Below are positions 1 to 9,549 of a DNA stretch of 64,000 nt, in pieces; within the stretch, counting starts at the first letter, position 1, and the number at the start of each line of letters is the position of its first letter. The notes under the pieces are model-generated. The model was given only the letters and a program-made list of their open reading frames with translations, had not been told where the DNA came from and searched no databases. The position numbers and the translations under genes were made by a program. The DNA is from Sphingobacterium sp. FBM7-1 (lineage in GTDB: Bacteria; Bacteroidota; Bacteroidia; Sphingobacteriales; Sphingobacteriaceae): assembly GCF_020687765.1 (NCBI RefSeq), contig NZ_JAJEWJ010000002.1, positions 496,001 to 560,000 on the forward strand, given 5' to 3'.

Positions 1-1
1 A

Positions 2-973
2 GCTAAAAAAGGGAAGATAATTTATCAGAACACATTTGGATGGGCTGACCATTTACTTAAGGATAGTTTAAGGATAACCTCAAAATTTGAATTAGCTTCC
101 GTTTCAAAGCCCTTGACAGCTCTTGGTGTATTAAAATTGTCAGAGATGGGGAAATTGCGATTGGATCAAACCGTGAACGATTTTTTCCCGAACTTTCCGT
201 ATCCGGATGTTACTGTACAAATGCTTTTGAGTCATCGTAGTGGCCTTCCTAATTATATTTATTTTGCGGAGGAAAAATGGAAGGATCGCAGTAAGGCGAT
301 GAGCACCATGGATGCGATAGATTTGTTGATTGAGCATAAGCCAGCACGCTACGGGGCGCCTGACGGACGTTTCCTTTATAATAATTCGAATTATATGGTG
401 CTGGCGGCCATTATAGAAAAAGTTACTGGACAGGATTTTGCGGTATACATGAAGGAGGCGATTTTCGATAAGGCGGGTATGAAAAATACGGCGGTTTTAT
501 CAAAAGCTGTGTATGATAAGATACCGACGGATGTTGTCGGACATGACAGGGTTTGGAGGAGATCGGTAGTGCAAAATTATTTGGACGGGCCGGTGGGAGA
601 TAAAGGTATTTATAGTACTGTTCAAGATTTGTTTTTGTTGGATATCGCGCTAAAAGAAGGTAGGATTATCGATAAGGTTCTGCTAGATTCTGCTTACGTT
701 CCTCGGAGTGACGCCCGACGTAACCTTTTTAGTTACGGTTATGGTTGGAGGACATTTTCGCCACGAGAAGCTCAAATAGTGTACCATACAGGGTGGTGGC
801 ATGGGTTTCGTAATTTATACGTTCGGGATTTGACGAATGATATTACAATTGTCTTATTATCCAATATGGTAAATGGGAGCTTGGTGAAGTTGGATGAGCT
901 CTATAGGATTCTTAAAATGCCTGTGTTAAGGCAAAACGCTTATAATACAAATGGAGATTTTATTGTCAACTAA
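2..973 (+). CDS. Serine beta-lactamase-like hydrolase (5' end outside window)
   Basis: Partial gene; the frame is open from the window edge, so the N-terminus is missing. It belongs to the class C beta-lactamase / penicillin-binding-protein-like serine hydrolase family (Beta-lactamase Pfam type). The nucleophile motif SxxK is seen as SVSK near the visible start, followed by the usual region around LLSHRSGLPNY, a YNNSNY segment at the position of the YxN motif, and HTGWWHGF at the position of the KTG/HTG box. All three active-site motifs are present, so the protein is probably active. Substrate cannot be told from sequence: esterase, peptidase or cell-wall role are all possible. It lies 13 bases upstream of the CoA-binding gene, so the two may be cotranscribed. 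Confidence 0.85.
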   Translation, partial: AKKGKIIYQNTFGWADHLLKDSLRITSKFELASVSKPLTALGVLKLSEMGKLRLDQTVNDFFPNFPYPDVTVQMLLSHRSGLPNYIYFAEEKWKDRSKAMSTMDAIDLLIEHKPARYGAPDGRFLYNNSNYMVLAAIIEKVTGQDFAVYMKEAIFDKAGMKNTAVLSKAVYDKIPTDVVGHDRVWRRSVVQNYLDGPVGDKGIYSTVQDLFLLDIALKEGRIIDKVLLDSAYVPRSDARRNLFSYGYGWRTFSPREAQIVYHTGWWHGFRNLYVRDLTNDITIVLLSNMVNGSLVKLDELYRILKMPVLRQNAYNTNGDFIVN

Positions 974-986
974 GTTATATTAATTT

Positions 987-1346
987 ATGAAGAAGACCCT
1001 TATCGTCGGTGCGAGTAATAACCCGGCTCGTTATGCTTATTTGGTGGCAAATAAGTTGGTTCGCAAAGGATACCCGATTGTGAACGTAGGAAGAAAAAAG
1101 GGTAAAGTAGCGGGTGTAGAAATAGAAGATATGGGGGATATCCATATGGATATTGATACCATTACGTTATATGTCGGTCCGCAGAATCAAGCTGTTTATT
1201 ATGATTATATTTTGCAGACAAAGCCAAAGCGTGTGATTTTTAATCCAGGCACCGAGAACGAGGTGTTTAAGCAGCAGCTCGAAGCCTCGGGTATTGAAGC
1301 CGTGGAAGCCTGTACGCTGGTCATGCTAAATACCGAGCAGTACTAA
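987..1346 (+). CDS. CoA-binding domain protein (YccU-like)
   Basis: Small (119 aa) single-domain Rossmann protein of the CoA_binding_2 / YccU type, related to the CoA-binding domain of succinyl-CoA synthetase alpha. The N-terminal nucleotide-binding signature is TLIVGASNNPARYA, followed by alternating strands and helices, with a conserved FNPGTENE segment and EACTLVML near the C-terminus. The biological role of the family is not settled. Its stop codon lies inside the left arm of a long terminator hairpin, so it ends its transcript and is separate from the ribosomal operon that follows. Confidence 0.85.
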   Translation: MKKTLIVGASNNPARYAYLVANKLVRKGYPIVNVGRKKGKVAGVEIEDMGDIHMDIDTITLYVGPQNQAVYYDYILQTKPKRVIFNPGTENEVFKQQLEASGIEAVEACTLVMLNTEQY

Positions 1347-1386
1347 ACAAAAAAGCTGGTCATTTATGACTAGCTTTTTTGTTTAG
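1343..1386. terminator. Bidirectional intrinsic terminator
   Basis: Long inverted repeat, arms 1343-1362 and 1367-1386, with a 4-base loop and one G/A mismatch. The stem is flanked by A-run and T-run on either side, so it can work on both strands. It closes the CoA-binding gene and isolates the ribosomal operon. Confidence 0.85.
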
Positions 1387-1456
1387 TACGATTTAGATGG
1401 TGCCAGGAGGAAGCAAGAGATATGCGACAATAAAATAAAAAATAATCCGCTAACTA

Positions 1457-1487
1457 TTTGATACTTATAAAATTCTTTCTACCTTTG
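1457..1487 (+). promoter_or_regulatory. Bacteroidota-type promoter of the ribosomal protein operon
   Basis: TTTG at 1457-1460, a 19-base spacer and TACCTTTG at 1480-1487, an exact fit to the TTTG/TAnnTTTG consensus of the Bacteroidota primary sigma factor. Transcription should start near 1492, leaving a leader of about 70 bases before rplC. Confidence 0.8.
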
Positions 1488-1517
1488 CAATCCCTTTATG
1501 GGGGATTGTGTCTTGAG

Positions 1518-1535
1518 CGAAGCCCTACTGCTTCG
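1518..1535 (+). promoter_or_regulatory. Hairpin in the rplC leader
   Basis: Six-base-pair stem (CGAAGC at 1518-1523, GCTTCG at 1530-1535) with a 6-base loop in the 5' leader of the operon. It could be a ribosomal-protein binding site for autoregulation, but no known leader family is recognised. Confidence 0.35.
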
Positions 1536-1564
1536 ATGGACGATTAATTAATTTTATTTATAAC

Positions 1565-2182
1565 ATGTCAGGAATTATTGGTAAAAAAGTAGGAATGACC
1601 AGCCTGTTCGATGCGGAAGGGAAGAATATCCCTTGCACAGTAATTGAGGCTGGGCCGTGCGTGGTAACGCAGATACGTACGGTGGAGAAGGATGGCTATT
1701 CGGCTGTTCAGCTTGGCTATGAAGACGCCAAGGAAAAGAACACGACAGCTCCTTTAAAAGGACACTTTGCAAAAGCAGGGACTAGTCCTAAGCGTAAACT
1801 AGTTGAATTCAAGTACTTTGAGGACGAGAAGCAACTAGGAGAGACTGTGGATGTCACTATCTTTGAAGAAGGCGAGTATGTGGATGTCGTTGGTACTTCA
1901 AAAGGTAAGGGTTTCCAGGGTGTAATGAAGCGTCACGGATTTGGTGGTGTAGGTGGTGCGACTCACGGTCAGCACAACAGATTGCGCGCGCCGGGTTCAT
2001 TGGGTGCAGCTTCTTGGCCTTCTCGTGTATTCAAAGGAAAACGCATGGCAGGCCGTACAGGTGGAGAGAGAGTGAAGATTCAAAACTTGCAGGTTTTGAA
2101 AATTTACCCTGACCAAAACCTTATTGTTGTTAATGGTTCCGTTCCGGGAGCTAAAGGTTCTTATGTAATCGTAGACAAATAG
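1565..2182 (+). CDS. rplC: 50S ribosomal protein L3
   Basis: L3 binds near the 3' end of 23S rRNA and seeds large-subunit assembly. The 205 aa length fits the bacterial family. The central loop that reaches towards the peptidyl-transferase centre is clear ([17 protein letters not shown], then [13 protein letters not shown]). In E. coli the loop has a GQNQTPG segment whose Gln150 is methylated by PrmB; here the corresponding stretch reads GAASWPSR, so that glutamine is absent. First gene of the operon, directly behind its own promoter, with rplD starting 5 bases after the stop. The usual upstream neighbour rpsJ is not here. Confidence 0.98.
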   Translation: MSGIIGKKVGMTSLFDAEGKNIPCTVIEAGPCVVTQIRTVEKDGYSAVQLGYEDAKEKNTTAPLKGHFAKAGTSPKRKLVEFKYFEDEKQLGETVDVTIFEEGEYVDVVGTSKGKGFQGVMKRHGFGGVGGATHGQHNRLRAPGSLGAASWPSRVFKGKRMAGRTGGERVKIQNLQVLKIYPDQNLIVVNGSVPGAKGSYVIVDK

Positions 2183-2187
2183 TAGAG

Positions 2188-2817
2188 ATGGAAGTTAACG
2201 TATTAAATTTATCAGGTAAAGAAACAGGTGCCAAGGTGCAACTGCCTGAATCCGTATTCGGTGTAGAACCAAACGACCATGCGATCTATTTGGATGTGAA
2301 GCAATATCTGGCGAATCAACGTCAGGGAACGCACAAGGCGAAACAGCGGAATGAAATTGCGGGTTCTACTCGTAAACTTCATAAACAAAAAGGTACTGGT
2401 GGTGCTCGTGCGGGTTCTATTAAATCCCCTTTGTTTAATGGTGGTGGTCGTGTATTTGGTCCGCAGCCTCGCGATTATTCGTTCAAGTTGAACAAAAAAT
2501 TGAAGCAGGTTGCACGTAAGTCTGCATTGAGTTACAAAGCGAAAGATAACAATATTTTGGTGTTAGACGAGGTTAATTTCGACGCGGCTAAAACCAAAAA
2601 CTATGTGTCGCTCATTAATGCACTAAACTGTGCTGGCGAGAAAACTCTTCTCGTATTACCTACAGAAAACAAGAACGTTTATTTATCAAGCAGAAACTTG
2701 AAGAAAACAAAGGTTATTGTTGCAGCAGAATTAAATACGTATGACGTATTGAACGCAACAAAACTATTGTTGACTGCTGATTCTGTTAAAACTTTGGAGG
2801 AAGCATTCGCTAAGTAA
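2188..2817 (+). CDS. rplD: 50S ribosomal protein L4
   Basis: L4 lines the exit tunnel, and in gamma-proteobacteria it also represses its own operon. The 209 aa protein has the N-terminal globular domain and the long basic internal loop expected of the family ([31 protein letters not shown]). The gene sits between rplC and rplW with one base separating it from rplW, as in the S10 operon elsewhere. Whether L4 regulates this operon cannot be inferred, since the E. coli leader mechanism is lineage-specific. Confidence 0.98.
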   Translation: MEVNVLNLSGKETGAKVQLPESVFGVEPNDHAIYLDVKQYLANQRQGTHKAKQRNEIAGSTRKLHKQKGTGGARAGSIKSPLFNGGGRVFGPQPRDYSFKLNKKLKQVARKSALSYKAKDNNILVLDEVNFDAAKTKNYVSLINALNCAGEKTLLVLPTENKNVYLSSRNLKKTKVIVAAELNTYDVLNATKLLLTADSVKTLEEAFAK

Positions 2818-2818
2818 T

Positions 2819-3109
2819 ATGGAAATTATCAAAAAACCTATTTTAACTGAGAAAGCTTCGTTATTGACGGAGAAATTAAACCGCTATGCTTTCAAAGTTG
2901 ATCATAGAGCTAATAAAATACAGATCAAACAAGCTGTTGAAGAAATGTTCGGTGTAACTGTTTTAGCAGTCAACACAGCGGTTGTTGCTGGTAAAGCAAA
3001 AAGCCGTTATACAAAAGCAGGATTTGTTTCTGGAAGAGCTCCTAAATATAAAAAGGCCATCATCACAGTTAAGGATGGTGAAACTATTGACTTTTACAGT
3101 ACACTATAA
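2819..3109 (+). CDS. rplW: 50S ribosomal protein L23
   Basis: L23 sits at the tunnel exit and is the docking site for trigger factor and SRP. The 96 aa sequence opens with the family signature IIKKPILTEKAS and includes the basic hairpin segment KAKSRYTKAGFVSGRAPKYKKA. Start is the ATG one base after the rplD stop. Gene order rplC-rplD-rplW-rplB is canonical. Confidence 0.98.
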   Translation: MEIIKKPILTEKASLLTEKLNRYAFKVDHRANKIQIKQAVEEMFGVTVLAVNTAVVAGKAKSRYTKAGFVSGRAPKYKKAIITVKDGETIDFYSTL

Positions 3110-3115
3110 TAAGAA

Positions 3116-3943
3116 ATGGCAGTTAAAAGATTCAAACCGGTTACCCCTGGTACTCGTTTTAGAGTAGGTGCTGACTATTCTGACGTTACAACTAACGTTC
3201 CAGAGAAATCATTAGTCGTGGGCATCAACAAGAAATCAGGTGGTCGTAATAAGTCCGGTAAAATGACTATGCGTTATCTCGGTGGGGGACATAAGAAAGT
3301 ATACCGAATAATTGATTTCAAACGCGATAAAAAAGATATCCCTGCAAAAGTTGCTACCATTGAGTACGATCCAAATCGTACAGCGCGTATTGCTTTATTG
3401 CATTATGCTGATGGTGAAAAACGTTATATTATTGCTCCAGCTGGATTGACAGTTGGTCAAACGATAATAGCAGGCGATCATGTGGCCCCAGAAGTAGGCA
3501 ATACATTGCCTTTAGCAAATATTCCACTAGGTTCTATTATTCACAATATTGAATTGAACCCTGGTCAAGGAGGCTCGATTGCACGCTCGGCTGGTACCTA
3601 CGCGCAGTTATCCGCTCGCGATGGTAAATACGCCATTATCAAGTTGCCTTCGAGTGAAACACGCATGATTTTGTTGAGCTGTGTCGCTACTATTGGTTCT
3701 GTGTCGAACGCAGAAAAGGCAAATCAAGTGTTGGGTAAAGCAGGTCGTAAGCGTCATTTGGGACGCCGTCCACGCGTTCGTGGTGTGGCGATGAACCCAG
3801 TGGATCACCCAATGGGTGGTGGTGAAGGCCGTTCATCCGGTGGACATCCACGTTCACGCACAGGTGTGTTAGCTAAAGGCTTCAAAACACGCGCTAAGAA
3901 GAAAATATCGAATCGTTACATCATTGAGAGAAGGAAAAAATAA
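3116..3943 (+). CDS. rplB: 50S ribosomal protein L2
   Basis: L2 is required for subunit joining and peptidyl-transferase activity. The 275 aa protein has the conserved C-terminal segment [18 protein letters not shown], containing the histidine equivalent to E. coli His229. The stop overlaps the start of rpsS by one base (TAATG), which suggests translational coupling. Confidence 0.98.
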   Translation: MAVKRFKPVTPGTRFRVGADYSDVTTNVPEKSLVVGINKKSGGRNKSGKMTMRYLGGGHKKVYRIIDFKRDKKDIPAKVATIEYDPNRTARIALLHYADGEKRYIIAPAGLTVGQTIIAGDHVAPEVGNTLPLANIPLGSIIHNIELNPGQGGSIARSAGTYAQLSARDGKYAIIKLPSSETRMILLSCVATIGSVSNAEKANQVLGKAGRKRHLGRRPRVRGVAMNPVDHPMGGGEGRSSGGHPRSRTGVLAKGFKTRAKKKISNRYIIERRKK

Positions 3944-4209
3944 TGGCTCGTTCAATTAAAAAAGGTCCTTATATCGATCACAACTTAGAAAGAAAAGTTC
4001 TTTCTATGAATGAAACAAACAAAAAATCAGTTATCAAAACATGGTCTCGTAGATCAATGATTTCTCCTGATTTTGTTGGCCATACCTTCGCAGTGCACAA
4101 TGGGAATAAGTTTATTCCTGTTTATGTAACAGAAAATATGGTTGGTCACAAGCTTGGCGAATTTGCGCCTACACGTACGTTCAAAGGCCACGCAGAAAAG
4201 AAAAAATAA
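3943..4209 (+). CDS. rpsS: 30S ribosomal protein S19
   Basis: S19 binds the head of the small subunit with S13 near the A site. The 88 aa sequence has the family signatures [27 protein letters not shown] and [17 protein letters not shown]. Length is typical. The start codon overlaps the rplB stop by one base. Confidence 0.98.
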   Translation: MARSIKKGPYIDHNLERKVLSMNETNKKSVIKTWSRRSMISPDFVGHTFAVHNGNKFIPVYVTENMVGHKLGEFAPTRTFKGHAEKKK

Positions 4210-4216
4210 TTAGGTA

Positions 4217-4648
4217 ATGGAAGCAACAAACAAACTCAAAAAATCTGTCTTAATCAGACAGCGCAAAGAGCAGGAAAAAGCTCAAGTAGGAGGAGCTTCT
4301 ACTGCCAAGTTATTGAACTGCCCTACTTCACCGCGTAAAATGCGTTTAGTGGTAGATCTTATCCGTGGCGAAAAAGTAGAATCTGCTCTTTATATCTTGA
4401 AACATTCAGGAAAGGAAGCTGCTGCTCGTGTTGAAAAATTATTATTATCAGCAATTAAAAACTGGGAAGCTAAAAATGAAGGAGCTTCTTTGGAAGACAG
4501 CGCATTGTATGTAAAGGAAGTTCAAGTGGGTGGTGGTCGTCAATTGAAAAGATTACGCCCAGCTCCACAGGGACGTGGATACAGAATTCGTAAACGTTCA
4601 AACCATGTAACTTTGGTAGTAGATAGTTTAAACAACGTAAACAACTAA
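4217..4648 (+). CDS. rplV: 50S ribosomal protein L22
   Basis: L22 lines the exit tunnel; its beta-hairpin tip is where macrolide-resistance changes occur in other bacteria. At 143 aa this protein is longer than the usual ~110 aa: a basic N-terminal extension of about 30 residues precedes the conserved core that begins near [21 protein letters not shown]. The hairpin segment [23 protein letters not shown] is intact. N-terminal extensions of this type are common in Bacteroidota. Confidence 0.97.
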   Translation: MEATNKLKKSVLIRQRKEQEKAQVGGASTAKLLNCPTSPRKMRLVVDLIRGEKVESALYILKHSGKEAAARVEKLLLSAIKNWEAKNEGASLEDSALYVKEVQVGGGRQLKRLRPAPQGRGYRIRKRSNHVTLVVDSLNNVNN

Positions 4649-4660
4649 TTTATTATAAGA

Positions 4661-5449
4661 ATGGGACAAAAAGCAAATCCAATAGGTAGCAGATTAGGTA
4701 TCATCAAAGGATGGGATTCTAATTGGTTCGGAGGCAACAACTATTCTGATAAGTTAGTTGAGGACGAGAAAATCAGAAAATATCTTTCTGTACGTATTGC
4801 AAAAGGAGGCGTAGCAAAAGTTGTTATTGAAAGAACTTTGAAGCGTATCACGGTTACTATTCACACGGCTCGTCCGGGAATTGTTATCGGTAAAGGTGGT
4901 CAAGAGGTCGATAAGATCAAGGAGGAGTTGAAAAAATTGACAAAGAAAGATGTTCAAATTAACATCTTCGAAATCAAACGTCCTGAACTTGATGCGAAAT
5001 TGGTAGCGGAAGGAATTGCAAAGCAATTAGAAGCACGTATCTCTTTCCGTCGTGCGATGAAGACAGCAATTGCTTCTACAATGCGTATGGGAGCGGAAGG
5101 TATCAAAGTAATGTGTTCTGGTCGTTTGGGCGGTGCTGAAATGGCACGAACCGAACAATACAAAGAGGGTAGAACACCGTTGCATACATTTCGTGCTGAT
5201 ATTGACTATGCATTGGCTGAAGCATTGACTACATACGGTAAAATTGGTGTGAAAGTTTGGATCTGTAAAGGTGAGGTTTACGGGAAACGTGATTTATCTC
5301 CTAATATCGGTCAAACATCGAATACCAAAACGCGTGGCGGAAATGAGGGCGGTGGTGATCGCCGTGACAATCGTAAGGTTGGCCGTGGCGGAGGTCGTGG
5401 TGGAAACAATCGTAGCGGGAATAGCCGTGGTGGTTCAAACAGAGGATAA
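4661..5449 (+). CDS. rpsC: 30S ribosomal protein S3 with Gly/Arg/Asn-rich tail
   Basis: S3 is part of the mRNA entry channel and has helicase activity with S4 and S5. The KH domain [18 protein letters not shown] and the conserved C-terminal domain ([24 protein letters not shown]) are present. At 262 aa it is longer than E. coli S3 (about 233): from roughly residue 220 it carries a low-complexity tail of Gly, Arg, Asn and Ser. Such RG-rich tails often contact RNA; the role here is unknown. Confidence 0.97.
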   Translation: MGQKANPIGSRLGIIKGWDSNWFGGNNYSDKLVEDEKIRKYLSVRIAKGGVAKVVIERTLKRITVTIHTARPGIVIGKGGQEVDKIKEELKKLTKKDVQINIFEIKRPELDAKLVAEGIAKQLEARISFRRAMKTAIASTMRMGAEGIKVMCSGRLGGAEMARTEQYKEGRTPLHTFRADIDYALAEALTTYGKIGVKVWICKGEVYGKRDLSPNIGQTSNTKTRGGNEGGGDRRDNRKVGRGGGRGGNNRSGNSRGGSNRG

Positions 5450-5508
5450 TTAGTTTAATAGATTAAAAAAAATATTCGCCGTTGTGGCGGATTAAATATA
5501 CTACGAAC

Positions 5509-5931
5509 ATGTTACAGCCAAAAAGAACAAAGTTCAGAAAGATGCAGAAAGGCCGTATGAAAGGTAATGCGACGCGTGGAGCGGAGCTAGCTTTCGGTTC
5601 TTTCGGTATCAAGTCAATGGAGCCAGCATGGATTACTAGTCGTCAGATAGAGGCGGCACGTATTGCCGTAACACGTTATATGAAACGTGAAGGCCAAGTA
5701 TGGATCCGTATTTTTCCTGACAAACCTGTTACTAAAAAACCTGCAGAGGTACGTATGGGTAAAGGTAAGGGAGCTCCAGAATACTGGGTAGCCGTGGTGC
5801 GCCCAGGCCGTATGTTATTTGAAGCGGAAGGCGTGCCTTTGGAAATTGCCAAGGAAGCATTACGTTTAGCTGCTCAAAAATTACCGGTTCAAACAAAGTT
5901 TGTTATACGTAGAGATTACGTAGAAGCATAA
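5509..5931 (+). CDS. rplP: 50S ribosomal protein L16
   Basis: L16 helps shape the A-tRNA site. I chose the ATG at 5509 because the conserved family start [19 protein letters not shown] begins there; the same frame extends upstream to 5482 but those nine residues match nothing in the family. This gives 140 aa. Conserved segments are [22 protein letters not shown] and [17 protein letters not shown]. The 59-base gap from rpsC and the 93-base gap to rpmC are larger than elsewhere in this part of the operon. Confidence 0.97.
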   Translation: MLQPKRTKFRKMQKGRMKGNATRGAELAFGSFGIKSMEPAWITSRQIEAARIAVTRYMKREGQVWIRIFPDKPVTKKPAEVRMGKGKGAPEYWVAVVRPGRMLFEAEGVPLEIAKEALRLAAQKLPVQTKFVIRRDYVEA

Positions 5932-6024
5932 ACGTTGGTAATGTCAATGGGCTGAAGTCTTGTGGCCGTTACCCACTAGATAATATCCAAGCTCCATGAT
6001 AACCCGACACAATACTGAAAAAAA

Positions 6025-6243
6025 ATGAAAAATTCAGAAATTATCGAATTATCACAAGAGGAACTTACAGCTCGTCTCGCACAAGAGAAGGCTGCTCTTA
6101 ACAAGTTGAAATTTGCACATGCTGTTTCTGCTATTGAGAATCCCAATGCGATCAAAGCAGGGCGCAAGACTATCGCTCGTATCTCTACGGAGATTTCAAA
6201 ACGTAGAATTGCAGGTCAATCCGAAACAGCCGCTGAGGCATAA
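6025..6243 (+). CDS. rpmC: 50S ribosomal protein L29
   Basis: L29 is a small two-helix protein near the tunnel exit. The 72 aa sequence shows the coiled helical hairpin (LSQEELTARLAQEKAALNKLKFAH) and the second helix NPNAIKAGRKTIARISTEISKR, the region usually written as NP..I...R..IARI.T. Position between rplP and rpsQ is canonical. Confidence 0.96.
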   Translation: MKNSEIIELSQEELTARLAQEKAALNKLKFAHAVSAIENPNAIKAGRKTIARISTEISKRRIAGQSETAAEA

Positions 6244-6258
6244 ATGTAAAGTCGAAAA

Positions 6259-6513
6259 ATGGAAAGAAATTTAAGAAAAACGAGAATCGGCTTGGTAGTT
6301 AGCAACAAGATGGACAAATCTATCGTAGTGGCTGTTGAACGTAAAGTGAAGCACCCTATCTATGGCAAGTTCGTTAAAAAAACTACCAAATTCAAAGCTC
6401 ATGACGAAGAAAATACCTGCGGTATCGGCGACACGGTATTAATCATGGAAACACGTCCGCTGAGTAAAACAAAGAACTGGAGATTGGTTGAAATATTAGA
6501 AAGGGCTAAATAA
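6259..6513 (+). CDS. rpsQ: 30S ribosomal protein S17
   Basis: S17 is an OB-fold primary binder of 16S rRNA. The 84 aa sequence has the expected [18 protein letters not shown] and [19 protein letters not shown] segments and [18 protein letters not shown]. The stop overlaps the rplN start by one base. Confidence 0.97.
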   Translation: MERNLRKTRIGLVVSNKMDKSIVVAVERKVKHPIYGKFVKKTTKFKAHDEENTCGIGDTVLIMETRPLSKTKNWRLVEILERAK

Positions 6514-6881
6514 TGGTACAACAGGAATCAAGATTAAATGTAGCCGACAACTCTGGAGCTAAAGAAGTTTTAGTAATCCGGGTGTTAGGCGGTACGCGCA
6601 AGCGCTATGCATCTATCGGTGATAAAGTTGTTGTTACCGTAAAGAGTGCTTTACCTTCAGGGAATGTTAAGAAAGGGACCGTCTCTAAAGCAGTAGTCGT
6701 ACGTACGAAGAAAGAGATCCGTCGTAAAGATGGTTCTTATATCCGTTTCGATGACAATGCTGCTGTATTGTTAAATAATAACGATGAACCACGCGGAACA
6801 CGTATCTTCGGCCCAGTAGCTCGGGAATTACGTGAGAAGCAGTTCATGAAAATTGTATCACTAGCACCGGAGGTTTTATAA
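6513..6881 (+). CDS. rplN: 50S ribosomal protein L14
   Basis: L14 forms inter-subunit bridges and is the binding site of the silencing factor RsfS. The 122 aa length is exactly typical. Signatures: [36 protein letters not shown], and the C-terminal [13 protein letters not shown]. Start overlaps rpsQ stop by one base. Confidence 0.98.
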   Translation: MVQQESRLNVADNSGAKEVLVIRVLGGTRKRYASIGDKVVVTVKSALPSGNVKKGTVSKAVVVRTKKEIRRKDGSYIRFDDNAAVLLNNNDEPRGTRIFGPVARELREKQFMKIVSLAPEVL

Positions 6882-6883
6882 TT

Positions 6884-7228
6884 ATGGCACAGAAGAAAAA
6901 AGCAACTACGCACAAAATCAAGATTAAAAAAGGTGATTTGGTGAAAGTTATCGCCGGTAACGCTAAAGGTGTTCAAGGGAAGGTTCTACAGGTTGTAAAA
7001 GAAACCAATAGAGCATTTGTAGAAGGCGCAAATATTGTTAAAAAACATACTAAGCCTAGTGCAGCGAACCCTAACGGTGGTATTATTGAAAAAGAAGCTG
7101 CTATCCACATCTCTAATATTGCGTTGATCGATCCTAAATCGGGAGAGGTTAGTCGTGTTGGTCGTCGTGTGAATGCAGATGGCAAAATTGTTCGTTACGC
7201 AAAAAAATCAGGGGAGGAAATTAAATAA
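6884..7228 (+). CDS. rplX: 50S ribosomal protein L24
   Basis: L24 initiates large-subunit assembly and has an N-terminal KOW motif, seen here as [21 protein letters not shown]. At 114 aa it is slightly longer than E. coli L24. The stop codon overlaps the rplE start by one base. Confidence 0.97.
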   Translation: MAQKKKATTHKIKIKKGDLVKVIAGNAKGVQGKVLQVVKETNRAFVEGANIVKKHTKPSAANPNGGIIEKEAAIHISNIALIDPKSGEVSRVGRRVNADGKIVRYAKKSGEEIK

Positions 7229-7797
7229 TGACTTACGTACCAAGATTAAAAGCGAAATATGCGGAAGAAATCCGTACTGCGCTAAAGGAAAAATTCCAGT
7301 ATAAAAGCGTTATGCAAGTTCCGAAGCTGGAGAAGATCGTTGTGTCACAAGGTATAGGTGCTGCTACTGCTGATAAGAAATTGATCGACAATGCAGTGGC
7401 TGAATTAACCTTGATCACTGGTCAGCAAGCGGTTCCGACGAAATCCAAAAAGGACATCTCGAACTTTAAACTACGTAAAGGAATGCCTATCGGTGCTCGC
7501 GTAACATTACGTGACAACATGATGTACGAGTTCCTTGATCGTTTGGTAGCGGTATCTCTGCCTCGTATCCGCGATTTTCGTGGTATCAACGAGAAGGGAT
7601 TTGATGGCAGAGGAAACTATAATTTGGGTATAACTGAACAGATTATTTTCCCAGAGATTAATATTGATAAAATCAATAAAATCCAAGGGATGGATATTAC
7701 TTTTGTAACTTCAGCCGATAATGATGTGGAGGCTTTGGAGTTGTTAAAGCAATTCGGTTTACCATTCAAAAATCAAAATTCAAACAATAATGGCTAA
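7228..7797 (+). CDS. rplE: 50S ribosomal protein L5
   Basis: L5 binds 5S rRNA and contacts P-site tRNA. The 189 aa protein has the family segments [28 protein letters not shown] and [23 protein letters not shown]. Its last eight bases overlap the start of rpsN, so the two are likely translationally coupled. Confidence 0.98.
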   Translation: MTYVPRLKAKYAEEIRTALKEKFQYKSVMQVPKLEKIVVSQGIGAATADKKLIDNAVAELTLITGQQAVPTKSKKDISNFKLRKGMPIGARVTLRDNMMYEFLDRLVAVSLPRIRDFRGINEKGFDGRGNYNLGITEQIIFPEINIDKINKIQGMDITFVTSADNDVEALELLKQFGLPFKNQNSNNNG

Positions 7798-8059
7798 AGA
7801 AGGAATAAAAGCACGTGAACTCAAACGTCAAAAACTTGTAGCTAAGTTTGCAGAGAAACGTGCAGCTTTAAAAGCTGCAGGAGACTATGCTGCGTTAGAT
7901 AAGTTACCTAAGAATGCTTCACCGGTTCGTTTACACAATCGTTGTAAACTGACTGGACGTCCTAAAGGATATATGCGCCAATTTGGCATCTCTCGTGTAA
8001 CTTTCCGCGAGATGGCGTTGGATGGCAAAATCCCGGGAGTGAAAAAAGCTTCTTGGTAA
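7790..8059 (+). CDS. rpsN: 30S ribosomal protein S14 (zinc-independent form)
   Basis: S14 binds the head of the small subunit. At 89 aa this is the long form, and it has only one cysteine, in a [20 protein letters not shown] segment, so it lacks the two CxxC zinc pairs of the short S14 type. It should therefore not need zinc. Start at 7790 overlaps rplE by eight bases. Confidence 0.97.
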   Translation: MAKEGIKARELKRQKLVAKFAEKRAALKAAGDYAALDKLPKNASPVRLHNRCKLTGRPKGYMRQFGISRVTFREMALDGKIPGVKKASW

Positions 8060-8083
8060 TCAGCAAAAAATAAATTACTTTTG
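8053..8083 (+). promoter_or_regulatory. Possible internal promoter upstream of rpsH
   Basis: TTGG at 8053-8056, a 19-base spacer and TACTTTTG at 8076-8083. This fits the Bacteroidota consensus with one mismatch in the upstream box. It overlaps the end of rpsN and the start of the hairpin at 8081-8117. Confidence 0.5.
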
Positions 8084-8117
8084 CCCGGATAAATCATAAA
8101 CTGGTTTATCGGGGCAA
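8081..8117 (+). promoter_or_regulatory. Terminator-like hairpin between rpsN and rpsH
   Basis: Thirteen-base-pair stem with one mismatch (arms 8081-8093 and 8105-8117), followed by TTTGTTTTG. In a read-through transcript from rpsN it could act as a partial terminator or attenuator. It is the strongest hairpin in the 143-base rpsN-rpsH gap. Confidence 0.5.
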
Positions 8118-8202
8118 TTTGTTTTGAAATTTTATTAACAGATGACAGGTCTCCGGGATTTGGTTAGTCCGTGAGAAACCGTTATCGCAAATTTTATACA
8201 TA

Positions 8203-8601
8203 ATGAATACAGATCCAATAGCGGATTACCTTACACGAGTAAGGAATGCCATTAAGGCCAACCACAGGGTTGTTGAAATTCCTGCATCGAACCTTAAGAA
8301 AGAAATCACAAAAGTTCTTTTCGATAAGGGTTATATTGCTAATTATAAATTTGAGGAGAATGGACCTCAGGGAAGTATCAAAATCGCTTTGAAATACAAT
8401 CCAATTAGCAAAATTCCGGCTATTCGCACATTGACACGTGTGAGTAAACCTGGTTTAAGAAAGTATGCAAATGTTGACAGCATGCCTCGTGTTTTAAATG
8501 GTTTGGGTATCGCTATCTTGTCCACTTCTAAGGGAGTGATGACGGATAAAGAAGCTCGTCTGCAAAACGTAGGTGGTGAGGTTTTATGTTACGTTTATTA
8601 A
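8203..8601 (+). CDS. rpsH: 30S ribosomal protein S8
   Basis: S8 is a primary 16S rRNA binder, and in E. coli it is the repressor of the spc operon. The 132 aa protein starts with the conserved [16 protein letters not shown] and ends with [21 protein letters not shown] and GGEVLCYVY. It is separated from rpsN by 143 bases containing a hairpin and a promoter-like sequence, a larger gap than is usual in this operon. Confidence 0.98.
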   Translation: MNTDPIADYLTRVRNAIKANHRVVEIPASNLKKEITKVLFDKGYIANYKFEENGPQGSIKIALKYNPISKIPAIRTLTRVSKPGLRKYANVDSMPRVLNGLGIAILSTSKGVMTDKEARLQNVGGEVLCYVY

Positions 8602-8624
8602 TCTAGGTAAAAAACACAAAAGAA

Positions 8625-9179
8625 ATGTCAAGAATTGGAAAAGCGCCGATCGCTATTCCTTCGGGGGTAACGATTAACGTATCAGATAAGAATCTGGTAA
8701 CGGTAAAAGGACCGAAAGGCGAATTAACACAGCAAGTAGATAGTGATATTGCGGTGAAAGAAGAAGACGGTAATATTATCGTATCACGTCCTACTGAACA
8801 AAAAAGACACAAATCATTACATGGTTTGTACCGGGCCTTAATCAATAACATGGTTGTGGGTGTTACGGAAGGATACAAAACTACACAAGAACTCGTCGGT
8901 GTAGGTTACCGTGCTACAAGTACAGGTAATACATTGGAGTTAGCCTTAGGTTTCTCTCACCCGATTGTTTTTATATTGCCAAAGGAAATTAAAGTAAGTA
9001 CCACTTCAGAGAAAGGTAAGAATCCTACGATTACTTTGGAAAGTGCTGATAAGCAGTTAATCGGTCAGGTGGCTGCAAAGATCCGTAGTTTCCGCAAACC
9101 TGAGCCTTATAAAGGAAAAGGTGTTAAGTTTGTAGGTGAAGTATTGAGAAGAAAAGCAGGTAAATCAGCTAAAAAATAA
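8625..9179 (+). CDS. rplF: 50S ribosomal protein L6
   Basis: L6 sits near the factor-binding region of the large subunit. The 184 aa sequence starts with the conserved [14 protein letters not shown], has [10 protein letters not shown] and ends with the second repeat and [17 protein letters not shown]. Length is typical. Confidence 0.98.
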   Translation: MSRIGKAPIAIPSGVTINVSDKNLVTVKGPKGELTQQVDSDIAVKEEDGNIIVSRPTEQKRHKSLHGLYRALINNMVVGVTEGYKTTQELVGVGYRATSTGNTLELALGFSHPIVFILPKEIKVSTTSEKGKNPTITLESADKQLIGQVAAKIRSFRKPEPYKGKGVKFVGEVLRRKAGKSAKK

Positions 9180-9184
9180 TAACC

Positions 9185-9538
9185 ATGGCAGGAAAGAAAA
9201 CATCTCGCAGAGAGCGAATTAAAAAAGGAATAAGAAAAAGCCTGACTGGAACGGCTGGACGTCCACGTTTATCCGTTTTCAGAAGCAATAAAGGTATTTA
9301 TGCTCAGATTATCGATGATGAAGCTGGGAAAACATTGGCTTCAGCTTCTTCGGCTTCAAAGGATTTTGCAGCAAATGGTACTAAGATCGAGCAATCGAAG
9401 GCCGTCGGAAAATTAGTAGCAGAAAAGGCCGTTGCAGCAGGTATTAGCAAAGTAGTTTTTGACCGTAATGGGTACTTATACCATGGCCGTGTGAAATCAT
9501 TGGCTGAAGGTGCTCGCGAAGGCGGTTTGGACTTTTAA
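9185..9538 (+). CDS. rplR: 50S ribosomal protein L18
   Basis: L18 carries 5S rRNA into the large subunit. The 117 aa sequence has [26 protein letters not shown] and the C-terminal [28 protein letters not shown], both family hallmarks. Start is five bases after rplF. Confidence 0.98.
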   Translation: MAGKKTSRRERIKKGIRKSLTGTAGRPRLSVFRSNKGIYAQIIDDEAGKTLASASSASKDFAANGTKIEQSKAVGKLVAEKAVAAGISKVVFDRNGYLYHGRVKSLAEGAREGGLDF

Positions 9539-9549
9539 TCAATAAGAAC

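Noticed and set aside
1488..1508. Stem CAATCCC/GGGATTG next to the rplC promoter, considered as a leader element.
   Set aside because: It straddles the expected transcription start (about 1492), so the left arm would not be fully transcribed. Only the hairpin at 1518-1535 is kept.
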